A DNA stretch of 64,000 nt, from the NCBI GenBank assembly GCA_038087015.1, contig JASBNA010000029.1, positions 1 through 64,000 on the forward strand. Reading direction: 5' to 3'. Under the pieces are notes generated by a model. It was given only the letters and a program-made list of their open reading frames with translations. It did no database searches and was not told the DNA's origin. Made by a program: the position numbers and the translations under genes. The number at the start of each line of letters is the position of its first letter. Position 1 is the first letter of the stretch. The DNA is from Cerrena zonata (lineage: Eukaryota > Basidiomycota > Agaricomycetes > Polyporales > Cerrenaceae). This document shows, in pieces, positions 1-11,480 of the stretch.

Positions 1-1653
1 AATCGAATTCCGTTGTTGCAACCATCTCATCTGACGCCTGGAAGCTTTTAGAGCTTCCAGGCCTGTTGTTGTATGATAGGTGTACGGTTTGCGGTTGCTC
101 AGATCGAAAGCACTTATAGTCGCATACACGCATACGGTTATACACTGTAGAATGACGAAAGACCCGGTCTACACCGTTCTTTGAAGCTGGACACGTATTC
201 TCACCGCCAGCGGGCTCTTCCGTTACGTCAAGTATCGTCAGCCCATATTTCCGGATGTCATTCACACACATCCTGGTAGACATTCCGTCTTGATAAAGTG
301 ACCTTCTGCTTCACAACCACTAAGACCCGGTGAGTTGTTCCCATGTCATCCTGACCACCGTGACCTCTTTTGAAAACGTGCGTTTGGCCTAGGGCGGTAA
401 AGGACCGCACCAATTTCGATTGCTTCCGTGCAGAATATCACTCTGTCGACAAGAGTCTTCCTTAGTCCCAGGCCATATTTAATCTTACTTTTCTGTTGCG
501 GTGGCAATAATCCTCCTCTTACATTGCCATCGGCGTTAAAGCAAGCTTTACATCCTTACGGAGAACATTGACAGATGTATGTAGTATCAAGCTTCAGGCT
601 TGAAACGCCGATTGTTAGTCTCATCACGGCAACTGTCGTATGATTTAGTAGCTACTTGGATGCCCGACCCTTGTAAATCATTCCTACTTGGAGATCTGAC
701 CTATCTTACATCTAGACACCTCGGCCGACGTGATCAAGATGCATCATGCCGAATTTGATTGATGTTTTATTCACTATACTATTCGTTTCCTTCTGACATC
801 TGGCTCGCCTGTAGATGTACTAGGTGATTTGCGGGTGCAGTCTTTCAGCTTCTGCAATACAGAGCCACGTCCTCCTGTCTTCCAATGCCCGGGAAACACG
901 CATGGAGCTCGAATTCTCGCCGACTCAACACCGAAGGTTCTTGTTCCGAGAATGTAAGCCTATTTTAACTCTAACTCTTGGAACGGCAGCTCGCTACTCC
1001 ATATGGCCATGGGATCGGTATAATGATATCATGGATTGTCTCCGCCAGCTGTCAGCTAACATTCACCACAACTTCGTGGCATATAGCTCTGAACTGCATT
1101 TAGATCTTCAGCTTCATCGCTCTTCAAGCCTTCAACCCCAGGGTCCAGGCGTCCCAAAATAGCCCCCGACTTCCCATGTCCGCACTTAGGCGGGCATAAA
1201 ATGACTTATCTTGCATCCAGTATCGGGCATCTTTAAGCTCAATCCATAGTCTGATCTTTTTCCCGTCTGATCTGTAATCTACCTCGGCCTTCACCCCAAA
1301 TATCCCACAAAAGTTATGGTCACAAGCATTTTGAATGCCCGCAGTATGGCAGGGTGGGACACGAGTACTAGAGTCTTGGTATATCATCTTCATACTACTG
1401 GCTTTCTACCTGATCACCTTGTATCTTTGACCCCCGCGAAATAGCAGCTCGGACTTGAAGGCTCCGTGCTACAACCTCTGCTTCCGACCTGAAACCTTGT
1501 GATCGGACATTTGGGTATGTCACAAATTTTCAAGTGGAACGAGAACCCTCACTAAATAAACTTAAAAATTAAATCAACATACTCATATAGCTGGGTAAAG
1601 CCATAACCCTCGCGTTCAGGGCAAAGCAGATCGGAGACTATCATTTTACAGGC
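1..1653. other. Intergenic, no convincing gene
   Basis: Apart from the low-confidence minus-strand segment listed next, no reading frame in this stretch can be joined through plausible splice sites into a recognisable protein. The plus-strand frame at 824–1162 has no family signature and ends without a splice continuation. The last part is the upstream region of the MocA-type gene that starts at 1654. Confidence 0.5.
1124..1393 (-). CDS. Possible short protein or exon, unknown
   Basis: This is an ATG-started frame of 89 residues, rich in aromatic and charged residues, with four cysteines in its first half. It shows no signal peptide and resembles no family I recognise. It may be a chance frame or one exon of an undetected gene. 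No convincing splice partner was found on either side. Confidence 0.2.
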   Translation of the reverse strand: MKMIYQDSSTRVPPCHTAGIQNACDHNFCGIFGVKAEVDYRSDGKKIRLWIELKDARYWMQDKSFYARLSADMGSRGLFWDAWTLGLKA

Positions 1654-3149
1654 ATGGCTGCTTTCCTTGGATTTCTGAACCGATCGTACACAGTAAGTCA
1701 CATCCCCTACACGCTCCTACAGAGTCCAGTCTGATCAGTTTTGTCCTAGGCTCTCAATCCACCCGACGTACCACGTTCAACCGACAGCCCACTCATAAAG
1801 TTTGGAATACTGGGTGCAGCGAAAATAGCTTCCATGGCACTCATTAGCCCCGCAAAAACGCACCCGGACGTCGTGGTTTATGGCATTGCGGCTAGAGATC
1901 TGGAGAGGGCGCAAGTGTTTGCGAAGAAACATGGGATAGAGAAAGCGTACGGAGGGCCCGATGCGTATCAACGTGAGTGATATCGTAATTAATATTCACT
2001 CTACGCAACTAACGCAGCTTGATCCGGTATCGCAGAATTATTGGATGATCCTCAAATCGATGTTGTCTACAACCCGCTCCCCAACGGACTCCATTATGAG
2101 TGGACAATGAAGGCACTTCTGGCTGGGAAGCATGTTTTACTAGAGAAACCAGCTGCTAATACTTCCGAAGAAACTAAGCACATGTTCAGTCTCGCTAAAG
2201 AGAAGGGACTCGTGTTGCTAGAAGCGTTTCATTATAGGTAGGTCACCTCCTTATTTCTTTGGATTATGTTGTGAAAAAAATATACAGGTTCCACCCAGTC
2301 ATAAACCGAGTCAAACAGATCATAGACTCTGGAGAAATTGGGAAAGTGAAATCGATCGAGCATTTATTCACCGTCCCCACTGGGCTGCTAAAGTCTGATG
2401 ACATTCGATTTAACTTCTCACTTGGCGGAGGAAGCTTAATGGACGAAGGATGCTACATACTCAACTGCACTCGATTCCTCATTGGCTCCGAGCCGATATC
2501 TGTTCTGTCCGCATCTGCCCAGGGTGCGGATAAAGATCCTAGGGTCGACCAAACTACTACAGCGTCACTATCATTCCCAGAAGATGTGACCGCTACCTTC
2601 ACTTGCAGCTTAGGACTTCCCCCACGATTCGGTTTCATTCCTCACTCCCTTCCCAAGAACGAATTCAAGATCATTGGCGAGAAGGGTGAATTGTTTTGTA
2701 CGTTTTGGATCATACCAACTTTCTACCACTATGTCGAGGTTACAACGAAGGACGGCGATACCACGAAGAAGAGAACTGAAAAGGTATATCGACCTCAGGA
2801 TGTCGAGAGTGGGATGATGAGAAACTGGATGGGAGGAGAGTGGTGGACCACGTAAGTCTGGATTCTTGATAAGATATATTATCTTCTAAAATATCTTCTC
2901 TGCGTGCAGATACCGGTATCAACTTGAAGCGTTCGTGGATCGACTCAAGGGGCGTAGCTCAGACATATGGATCTCTGCCGAGGATTCAATTGGAAATATG
3001 AGGGCCATTGAGATGATATATGAGAAGGTAGGGCAATTTTGCTTCACCGTGGTGCATCGTCATCCTGAAAGGCATTTTATTTTACTCTACAGGCTGGCTT
3101 GCCTTCACGACCAACATCAACGTTCCAATCACCCTCAAAGGCACAATGA
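1654..3149 (+). CDS. Gfo/Idh/MocA-family NAD(P)-dependent oxidoreductase
   Basis: Six exons (1654–1692, 1750–1972, 2036–2237, 2288–2851, 2910–3027, 3093–3149) join in frame to give 400 residues. The N-terminal Rossmann fold shows the nucleotide loop GILGAAKIA at about residues 32–40. The family motif EKP, whose lysine is catalytic, is at about 124–126. EAFHYRFHP, typical of the dihydrodiol dehydrogenase / D-xylose 1-dehydrogenase branch, crosses the exon 3/4 junction, and a DEGCY motif lies in the C-terminal substrate domain. Members oxidise sugars or trans-dihydrodiols using NAD(P); the substrate here cannot be read from sequence. Every predicted intron is 50–65 nt with GT–AG ends. The gene converges on the F-box gene, with stop codons about 415 bp apart. 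No disruption was seen, so it is probably functional. Confidence 0.88.
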
Positions 3150-3564
3150 CGATCGTCACAAATACCGAATTTTCCATTGTGCCCTCCTACTAGTGAACAT
3201 AGAAAATAACAATCATAATCACACCATATTATTTGTTCTACTCTCTTCTCGCTACTGCTACTCCTGAAGCAAGGCGGTATGATATTCCAGTCGAGATCGG
3301 GTGATCCATACCAATACTCAGAGAACGCGCTTCCGATTGGGTTCTTTGACAAAATTATTTATTATCAAGAGGTTTCTGCGACAACATGCCGAACATACAA
3401 AACAACGTATGTCTCTATCGATTGTCACTAGTTGTTCAACTAAGGAAGCTTGGTGTTAACACATAAATGACAAGGGGAGTAAATAGTGTCTCAAGAAGCT
3501 GTATTTCAGATCATCGAAACGACAAGGGCCTCTCTAAAAACAATAACATGGCACTCCATGTATG
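3150..3564. other. Convergent intergenic region
   Basis: The stretch lies between the stop codons of two convergent genes and presumably holds both 3' untranslated regions. No gene or repeat is seen in it. Confidence 0.6.
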
Positions 3565-5992
3565 TCAGTCCACATAAACGACACGTTCCGCTGATATTGG
3601 TTTATTGGGGCTGGAGAAGAAATCCGTGTCACTCGGGTTCGCAATATCATGTCTAAATTTTCCCTATGAGTAATGACACGCCAGTCTAGTAAATTATGGG
3701 AACTCACTCATCTCTCACATGCTGGGCCATATCGTTTCGGTTTAGTCCATGGGTTTCACAGTGTCGACACCACCAGAAAGGTTGAAGATTCATTCGTCGA
3801 ATGGCATTTTCATCAGCCGCTCGATCCAAAGGTGCTAGTTTTTTGACTTCTTCCTCTGAAAGAACCTCCCAGAGACTAGTTTTACCAGATCCATAGGAAG
3901 GATGCCACTCTGTTTCCATATGAACGACCTAGACATTGGGATATAAAGACGAGTGGCATGCTATAGCAGAATTTAAACTCACGGCTTCTCTCCAACGACA
4001 GACCATTGGACGCCGGTAGGCCCGGCACCCATTACAAGACAATCTAGGATCGAGCCTGTCCAATTCCCTCACAGTTATCAACCGGTCTTGACCGCACACT
4101 GCGAGAATCCTCTCGAGAGTTGTATACATCACATAGTAATTCCCAGGGTGCCATGATTTCACGTCCAACTTGACGAGTGCTTGCACATAAGGATCGTCAC
4201 TGTCTCCTAACCGTTCCTTGAAACGGACAACACCCTGTGAGCAATCATGGATAGCAGGCATGACGCCTGTGCTCGGAACAAGCTGACGACAGTCTCGGCA
4301 GCGAAGTATATGAGCTACGGCTAGGTCCCTAACATTGATCTTGGACGGAACTTCGGATATTTGTGATCGCAAGTATGTATCTAGCCTTCTGTCGACATTT
4401 TGCCTCCAATCATCAAGTATCTTGGGCAAAACAGGTATCAGCAAGTCAAAATCGACGTCGATGTCGTCTTCGCTTGTGGGATCCAGAAGTTCCCGGACCT
4501 CGGACGAGTTGGCAAAGTTAGCACACAGAGGGAAGATGTTTCCATAGGAACGTGCGAAAGTAGCCATTGCCTTGCGTAAAGATGGCATGGAATGTTCAAG
4601 GAATGCAAAGTACTCATCTGCGACACGACGTGGACGGATATGATTGTTGAAGTACTTGGTCACAGTAGGCTTAATGTTAGCCCATACTGAGAGATATATG
4701 TATGAGTTTATAGACAACATGAGGCAGGGAGAGAGTACCTTGATCGGTGACATGTTTTGCTTCACGAAAGACGGCGACTGTATCCAGAGCATATCCGCTA
4801 TATTGCACCCAAGCAACGTCATCTTCATATCCGATCTTCTCTAACCTTTGGCAGATGCTAAAAAGGCGGAATAAATGACAACGAATATAGTTGGCAAGGA
4901 AATACTCACTCGTCGTATCGTTGCTTCTTGATCATCTCTATTTCCTGTGCCCGATCACGTTTGAAGTTCATGAACCATTCCCGACACTTTGCTGCATGCT
5001 GCGACTAGGATTAGCACGTGCAGAGATACACCCACGATCATACAGCGAAAGCAAATAGCCCACCCTTTCGAGCTCTGAGATCTGAGATTTCCGCTTCACA
5101 ATAAACTTTTTCTTCTCCTTTTCGTCTGTAAGTTGTTTCCATTTATCTGCAGTCTCTTGTGCTTCTGACGTGAGAACGCTGCGCCGAGAACCTTGCAGAA
5201 ATTTTTGAATGTTCATATAAAAAAGAGAGAACAATTTCGTACCTTTACTGAGAACGGCTGTCATAACGGGAGGTCTAACAGGACACTGTGGGGTGGGCCT
5301 CTGATATAGAGTTGTTCTAAAATGGTTTAGCATATCTAGATCTTCAATGCGGCGAAATATGCAACTCACTTGGTGTCCTTGCATTGGTTACATAGTCTCA
5401 TGCGAAACTCCCAGACGACGTCACGTATTTGTGGTCGCGAACATAACTACAAAAGGAATCCAGAACCGAGAGCAGGAGATCAAATCAATGTGCTTACGTG
5501 GCAATAGGAGTCAAAACACAACGCCGCAAAGGCAGGTTCGCTCATCCCAGGAAATGGCTCCGGAAGGCCAGGCATACTGTTCCTGGCTTCCTTCCAGATA
5601 TGGGTTGAGCTGCGATGCATCAGCAAGCTTCGAAAAGCCTTGTTTATTCGAGCAACGCGAAGAAGTTCTAATGGACGCAACCGATAAAATATCTAACTCG
5701 GGAGTCAGGATACAGGTAAATACGACATATAGAAGAAGTATGCTAAACGTACCTCACAAATGATGTCCATGGGCATCTCTAGGAGATCCCGCAGTGCACC
5801 TCGACCATTTCGGATTTCTGGGCTTGCTGGCTGTGTATTGGACTTCTTTGCATTTGGATGTGGTTTAGCTTTCTTCGCGTCCTTCGCTTTCAAAGCTGTT
5901 TTGGCATTCTTCGACTTTGAAGCTGCCTTTGCTTTCGGCTTCGAGGCCACTTCATGAGCAGTCTTGACACGCTTACTCCGTCGTGGCAACAT
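3565..5992 (-). CDS. F-box protein, 10 exons
   Basis: Ten minus-strand exons (5992–5753, 5692–5498, 5446–5370, 5316–5243, 5191–5064, 5004–4910, 4857–4739, 4686–3983, 3928–3719, 3663–3565) join in consistent phase to give 646 residues. A lysine/alanine-rich, probably nuclear-targeting tail of about 60 residues precedes an F-box (about 70–108, beginning LLEMPMDIICEIF). Then come paired cysteine motifs (CHLC, later CNQC), a charged helical stretch, and ICQRLEKIGYEDDVAW, a pattern I know from the expanded F-box family of mushrooms. More cysteine/histidine pairs (CRDCR, CNGCR, WWCRHC) suggest metal binding near the C-terminus. F-box proteins link substrates to the SCF ubiquitin ligase through Skp1; the target is unknown. 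The last exon was added because it restores the expected H-x(4)-H-x-I-x-x-P ending. Confidence 0.85.
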
Positions 5993-6517
5993 TGGCTCCT
6001 AACTTTAGGATGGTGCTAAAGTTGAGCCTAAGCTCTGAAAGTTGTGGATGAGTTGTAGACACTTGTTCATTTACGAGGTCGCGTTGTGACGGTGACAAAG
6101 CTTAGGGTAATACTTACAGTTATAGGACAATTATAGCCTATTCAAGAATTCCCACAGTCTCACAATATTTGAAGCGTTATTGTGATGTTTACTATTTCGG
6201 TTGTATTGATTTGTACACTATCAATACAACTATGAGAGTACTAGTCAGTTGGAGTTTCTAATGTAGTATGCTATGAGGAGAAATGTGTAGTACTATGTAA
6301 CAGTACAAAAGTTGCGAGAAAAAAAGGAAGCGAGGCAAGAGACGAAAATGGTATGCGACGAAGAGGTATCAGAGCGGATGAGATGCGACAAGGAGAGAAT
6401 GCATGAGATGAGAGGATGTACATAGGATGGGAGGCATAGAGGTGCATAAACCATGGTTGAATAAACAACGAATAATGATACGTCAAGGATGATGCGCATG
6501 GGAGCAAGACAAAATAA
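5993..6517. other. F-box promoter and clp1-like 3' flank
   Basis: About 525 bp lie upstream of the F-box start codon and downstream of the clp1-like stop codon. Small frames here are low-complexity and unsupported. A purine-rich run (about 6310–6430) may be transcribed 3' untranslated sequence of the clp1-like gene. No gene is seen. Confidence 0.5.
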
Positions 6518-7690
6518 TTATTGTGTCTGTTGCTGTTGCTTTGCTTTCTCCACGCTCACCCTCAACGCAACGAGTAAGATCTCCCAGCAGAGATCCATAA
6601 CACCCCACATGCCTTGGTCTGAAACACCAAGCGTGCAGACGTTCTTCACCAATCCGTTGAGAGCCAGAACCTTTCTCAAGATCGCCACCCAGCCCATCCT
6701 CTGGGTCAACTCGTACGCGTACACGCCGACCTGGCCTTGCCTTGTACCTGTGGCAGCAGCCGCTCGCATGGCTTCGCCGCCGATGTGAGGTACGTAGCGT
6801 GACATGAGCTTGAGTGGGTTACGAGTGTACATGTAGCTGAGAAGAGGGTTGAATTCTTCAGGGAAGGGGAGTTGGAGGCGGACGAAGGGGACATGTACTT
6901 TTTCGCCGGATGTGGATGGCGGATGGACGTTGTTGAATGGGAGCTGGGGAAGGGAGCTGCAGTGGATGGCGGGGATGATAGAGTGAACGGGGTGGAGGAC
7001 GAGACCGTCCACGGGGAAGGTGCTGCCTGCGCTCGAAGCGTCAAGGGCCCGGCTTATGGCAAACACGTGTGTAGGTGGCGTGCACTCGGTATCGTTGAGT
7101 GTCATTTCGATGCTCTTCATGTTGGGGATTGAAGAAGGGTCAAGAGTAGGGAGTGAAACCGTCTTGCAGGCTTGCTCCAAGCTATAGGATGGAGGTTAGG
7201 AACGAAGCAAAAGAAAATGTATGTAATTGAAGACTTACGCAATACCCTGTTGTTCGTATACATCTCGCAGGTAGCGTGTTGGAACTTCTTCAAGTTCAGG
7301 TGCGACAGCAAGGATGTTTCCGCGTGGAACGGGCTTGCCAATGTTAATTCGAGGAAGTTTAGATGGGAGCTTGACCTTCTGGGCTGAAGGCAAGATGAAT
7401 TCGACGGGTGCTTCGGAGACTGAGGAGAGTTGTGTCGTCGATTGCTGGGCGTGATTGTGGAGAGGAGTACGAATAGGGGTGATAAGCCTCCTACGAGACT
7501 TCAAGGGCCCGCGATCTGAGCCTCTCTGAAGACGAGAGGAGCGGTTGACTCTGTGGTCTCTGGAAACAGTTCGAGGGCGAGCGTAGGTTGCGATATCCCG
7601 TGCGACTTTCTCGGAGACAACGGCAGGACGAGTGTAATTGCTGGGGCGTCTACCGAGCACGTTGAGCTTGGTCGAGCGAGTGGGAGCCAT
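6518..7690 (-). CDS. clp1: clp1-like protein (clampless1 family)
   Basis: Two exons (7690–7239 and 7181–6518) around a 57-nt intron give 371 residues, close to the 365 I recall for Coprinopsis cinerea Clp1. The N-terminal third is basic and probably disordered. The conserved part contains HVFAISRALDASSAGSTF, then VDGLVLHPVHSIIPA, a VRLQLPFPEEFNPLLSYMYTRNP segment, and a C-terminal helical region with LGVSDQGMWGVMDLCWEILL. These follow the family pattern. In C. cinerea, clp1 acts downstream of the A mating-type homeodomain proteins and is needed for clamp-cell formation and sexual development; a homologue acts in Ustilago maydis. The biochemical function is unknown. Both exons are open and the splice sites are standard. 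The name rests on pattern memory, not alignment. Confidence 0.72.
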
Positions 7691-9825
7691 TTCAAGTTAT
7701 GGTTCTGCGGGGATGGAAAGGCTAACTTTTGGAGGGTGGAGGGGAGTGAGCTTTGTGTTGAACAGGGGCATCGGGTATCGTTTTATATCCAGAGAGGCCA
7801 CACTGGATTTGTCGTGACACAAATACCTCGGGTCACGGTCACGATTGCTCTCCTGCCAAAAAAGGTGCGACACACACAACGACCCACAATCAATTCCTTG
7901 TTGGATTGCTTGACCCATCGGGACCCATACAATTCAGGCTAGCCGGATTGCCTGTCACCTCTCATAGCCTTGGCAACCTACTATGTGTGTCCTTGTCAGT
8001 TATACAATCACTTCCTCTTACCATGCTCTATGTCTCCTGGCGTCCTTGTTGTCCATATATACCTGCTATTGTTCTTTGCTGACTCGAATGGTTGACTATT
8101 TGACTGCGCCTTCTTCTATATCTGGCTATCCTGGATCCCTCACCATGTCAGAGGTCTTGACTGTATACCCGACATCGGCGATGGACGCTCTGTTACATTC
8201 CATCAGTGTACTACGACTACTATGTCTAAGACACCTAGCAACAACCGCCTACCTGTGTACCTGTATCCAACTCACCTTTGTAATGTTCATAATGGAGGAC
8301 CTTTATCTTTTGCTTGTATATGTCCCTTTGCATCTAGATTGGGAGATATAAACTGCCGGTGTGCAAGATTGACTTGCATTATCTTTTGGACTGCATTTGT
8401 TGACGGAGAAGCGCTGCCTTCCCAAAGCAGCAACAAGTTTCGTTTCATATTGCAAGTCCACTTCCTTGTCAGTCAGTCTCCCTAACGATATAGACTCACC
8501 TCCGTCGTAACATACCAGGATGTGCTGTGCCGTTTATATTCGTTCCTTATAGTGTACATCCTTGTTGATGACACCATGAGGCGGTTTTGAAGAATTGCAA
8601 CGAGAGGTGTTTGCACCATATGTTACGTTGCGGTAGTCAATCAGATCACCATGGTCTGTATCAAGTTGAAGTCGTTCCAGTCTATGACTCTCTTCATATC
8701 TTTTGCATAGACGTTCCATCCATCCTGTTTAGGATTCCTGGGACTTGTTCACTCTTGAACTCCATTGTCCCGGATCTCGGTTCCGAACTCCGATGTGAAT
8801 TCAAACATGAACTTCGCGCTAAAGTTTGAATTTTGTTGCCCAAATGTTTCAATTTGACGTGTCTTGAGTTTCCTATCTGGAGGTTAGGGGTGGAATGTGT
8901 CCACTTGTGGCGAGTATCATGTAATTGTTCGAAGATAGATGCAGCTGAACCACACAAACAGGTGCAGCACACTTGGCACTATCTTAACTCCCTATATGAA
9001 GGGTTCGTAGATCAGTGTCATTTGTGTATCGCTGTCGCCTCAGGTTCTATTCAGGCGTCCTTGTATTGTCAGCATTCTTTGGTCATAGTCTTCATGGTAG
9101 AACGATGCCGAGTTCGCCACATGATCTTGGCTACATTCTGCGCAAATGATGTCTTGGTATCTGAGCATTCGCTGACAGTTGTTCTGGGAGAAGAACAATT
9201 GTTAGTGAGGTAGCGTTATCAGCGATCTTGGTTACCGAATCGCTATATCGGCTTGTTTTTTGTTATGCTTCAAACTTGTTATTGTATTGGCATATGTCGG
9301 TTTCCACGGGTCGCTCTCGTTCTTGTTCTTGTTGTCTTCGTTATTTTCTCCAGAGGCTATATAGGAGCAGGATGGTGCCGCTCTCTTTCATCGTAGGGGC
9401 CCATCGCTGGGATTGTATCCGCAAAACGAAGTGAGTCTGCAACTTGAAAGACACTTGACACTCACCCCATCGCTGACGAGTATGAGATGCCTTACTCATA
9501 GGTACGTTCTGCAATGGCAGACATTTTCTGCACTTGACGATGTCGATGATCGTTCAGCTTGGGCCCCAACTAGGGTTGAGCTTTCAAGCCTCAGGCTGCT
9601 CGCGCTGCGGCGTATCGACGAAGTGTTACTGTCGGTTCGTGGCAAGTAGGAAGACGGGCTCTACGATAATATGGTGAGTTCTATGGAGTATCTCGGTTAG
9701 TCGCTCGCTGTATGCGAGAGTATGGGGACGGTAGAGACATCGCTGCCATCCTCATACTAAACCTTTATCAACATAGAATATACGCCACGCTTCTTCTTTG
9801 TCTTTGACAGGCGGTGCAGAGCAAT
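7691..9825. other. Long gene-poor region upstream of clp1-like gene
   Basis: About 2.1 kb upstream of the clp1-like start codon has only short overlapping frames with no family signature and no splice-consistent joins. It could hold an extended promoter, a long 5' leader or a non-coding transcript; the sequence alone does not decide. A T/CTT-rich stretch is visible around 9300–9350. Confidence 0.45.
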
Positions 9826-10790
9826 CTAGAACGGCTTGGCCCATTGTCCAGTGAAGCCACGAGGAGTTTCATTTTCCGCGCTGTTGGGCAGCGCGTCGGA
9901 AATGAATACACGAGGCAATGGTCGAATGTTGAGGGTGGGCGCTGAGGCGTCGCTGAGCATGCCTTGGGTGCGTGGCGTTTTGGGTATGCTAATCTTGAAG
10001 GGTTACTGGTTTTGACCATCGAGAGGGTGGGTCAGAGACTGAAGGGGCGCGTTTAGCAAGGAATGGCATGATGGATATGAGGGTCGTTTGAAGGTATCGG
10101 AGACGAGGCGGAAGGAATCACTTCCTTGGCCTCTCGAATCGAGAGCCTCGTACGAGGTTGTGAATGTCACGGTGATCATAAAGATTGGTCATCGCCGGAT
10201 ATAAACTGGGAGGACTCGTATAGGCAGGTGTCTGGGATGGGACGTGATGAGTATATGTCTTCACTCTGCAGGCGACGAGTGGGAAGGGACGTTGAGGGAG
10301 GATGGATAAAGAGCTCCAGTATGGAGGTCAATACAACCATGGTCGTGGCCATGAAAGGGACGGCGGGGCTCCCGTCTCATAGCTGCGACCCTCGGATAGG
10401 CCAGGCCTCATCCCACAACTATCGACACGGATAGCACACCGCATGTGCCACCTATCGTGTAGTTTTCTGCCACGTCCAGGAGCAGGATGTATGCGGAGGT
10501 AAATCTTGTGATTGGTGTGGCCGTCGAGACAGAGGGGGGTGGGGCGTGGTGTCCATGATGATGGTTGGAAGGAAAGGGGGTAGAGACTGTGACCGTGACA
10601 TCTGCCACAGTTTCGATCCCGAGGCGCAAGGGCTCATACACAAATGTATTGTTGGCCGAATGAAGTCAAGACTCGGACTTTCGGAAGGCCAAGACTTACC
10701 AGCAGCGTTCACTGTCGAAGGGGGAGATGATATGTCTCCAGAGGTGTAATGATACAAATCGTCTATGCTGGGCTTCGAGGGAGCATACAT
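9826..10790 (-). CDS. Possible Ser/Pro-rich multi-exon gene, unresolved
   Basis: A start codon at 10790 opens a natural-looking exon (MYAPSKPSIDDLYHYTSGDI…) that ends at a consensus GTAAGT donor at about 10698. Further down the same strand one frame keeps reappearing: a His/Pro/Ser/Thr-rich stretch near 10586–10452, then 10382–10264, then about 10180–9970, and finally 9960–9826, which ends GFTGQWAKPF and a stop codon. Single stop codons separate these pieces, and the introns needed to remove them have weak or odd sites. It may be a real transcription-regulator-like gene, a decayed gene, or a chance run of frames. No domain was recognised. Confidence 0.28.
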
Positions 10791-11480
10791 GCAGATAACG
10801 GGCGGAGGAAGTAAGTAAAGAGGGTGAATTGTACCTTGCGTACACGTCGCCCTTTATGAACGGGCGAATTGACACATATTGGCGGAAGACGAAAAGGTTG
10901 GGACGCGAGCCTCGTCTCGTCTATGATAGTATAATTCTCTCACGAGCACCTGTAACATTGCCCGTTTTGTAGCAATGACTTGGACGTATTCCTAAAATGT
11001 TCTATCGCTTCTTTCCATGTTGATGTTGATGAACCTTCTTTAGCCGCTGGGCGTAGTAGAGCAACTTTTTTTCTTGGCGGTCGAGTTTCCCTGCTCCGAC
11101 ACTCATGTTCGGAAAAGGCTGGTTTGTACTACATTATGGAATAGAGTCAAAAGATGAAGTCAAGTTACACAACTCACTCGTTACAACAAAACAGGCTCGG
11201 TTCCAGCCTCTAGTGTTTGGAAGACAATCGTTCCTTCATATAAGATGTCGGATCATTCGGGATAAAGTATGGTATTGGCTTCGAAGATGAGTGTGTTTTT
11301 TATATTCCTAGATGCTTTCGTATTTTATACGTTCCTGGCGGCAGCGTAGGCTAACAGAAAACCTGGTCATGGTTTTAACTTTTCAATTATACAATTTCAT
11401 ACTCCGACTTTGAGTAGGCGCTTCCTATTCCTTCCGAGCCAATAAGTCCATCTACCCGAACACTCCTCGTCCGAAACAGA
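10791..11480. other. Intergenic
   Basis: Nothing convincing is seen. The stretch lies upstream of the unresolved minus-strand gene and upstream of pseudogene H1. The final 80 bp resemble the sequence before pseudogene H2 near 56.7 kb, so they may be part of the duplicated unit. Confidence 0.4.

Noticed and set aside
6271..6507. Overlapping minus-strand frames of 60–78 codons
   Set aside because: They come from a purine-rich, low-complexity stretch downstream of the clp1-like stop codon and have no splice partner or family signature.
8833..9213. 126-codon plus-strand frame
   Set aside because: Composition is rich in Cys/His/Leu without domain pattern, and there are overlapping frames on the other strand. 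It is likely chance.
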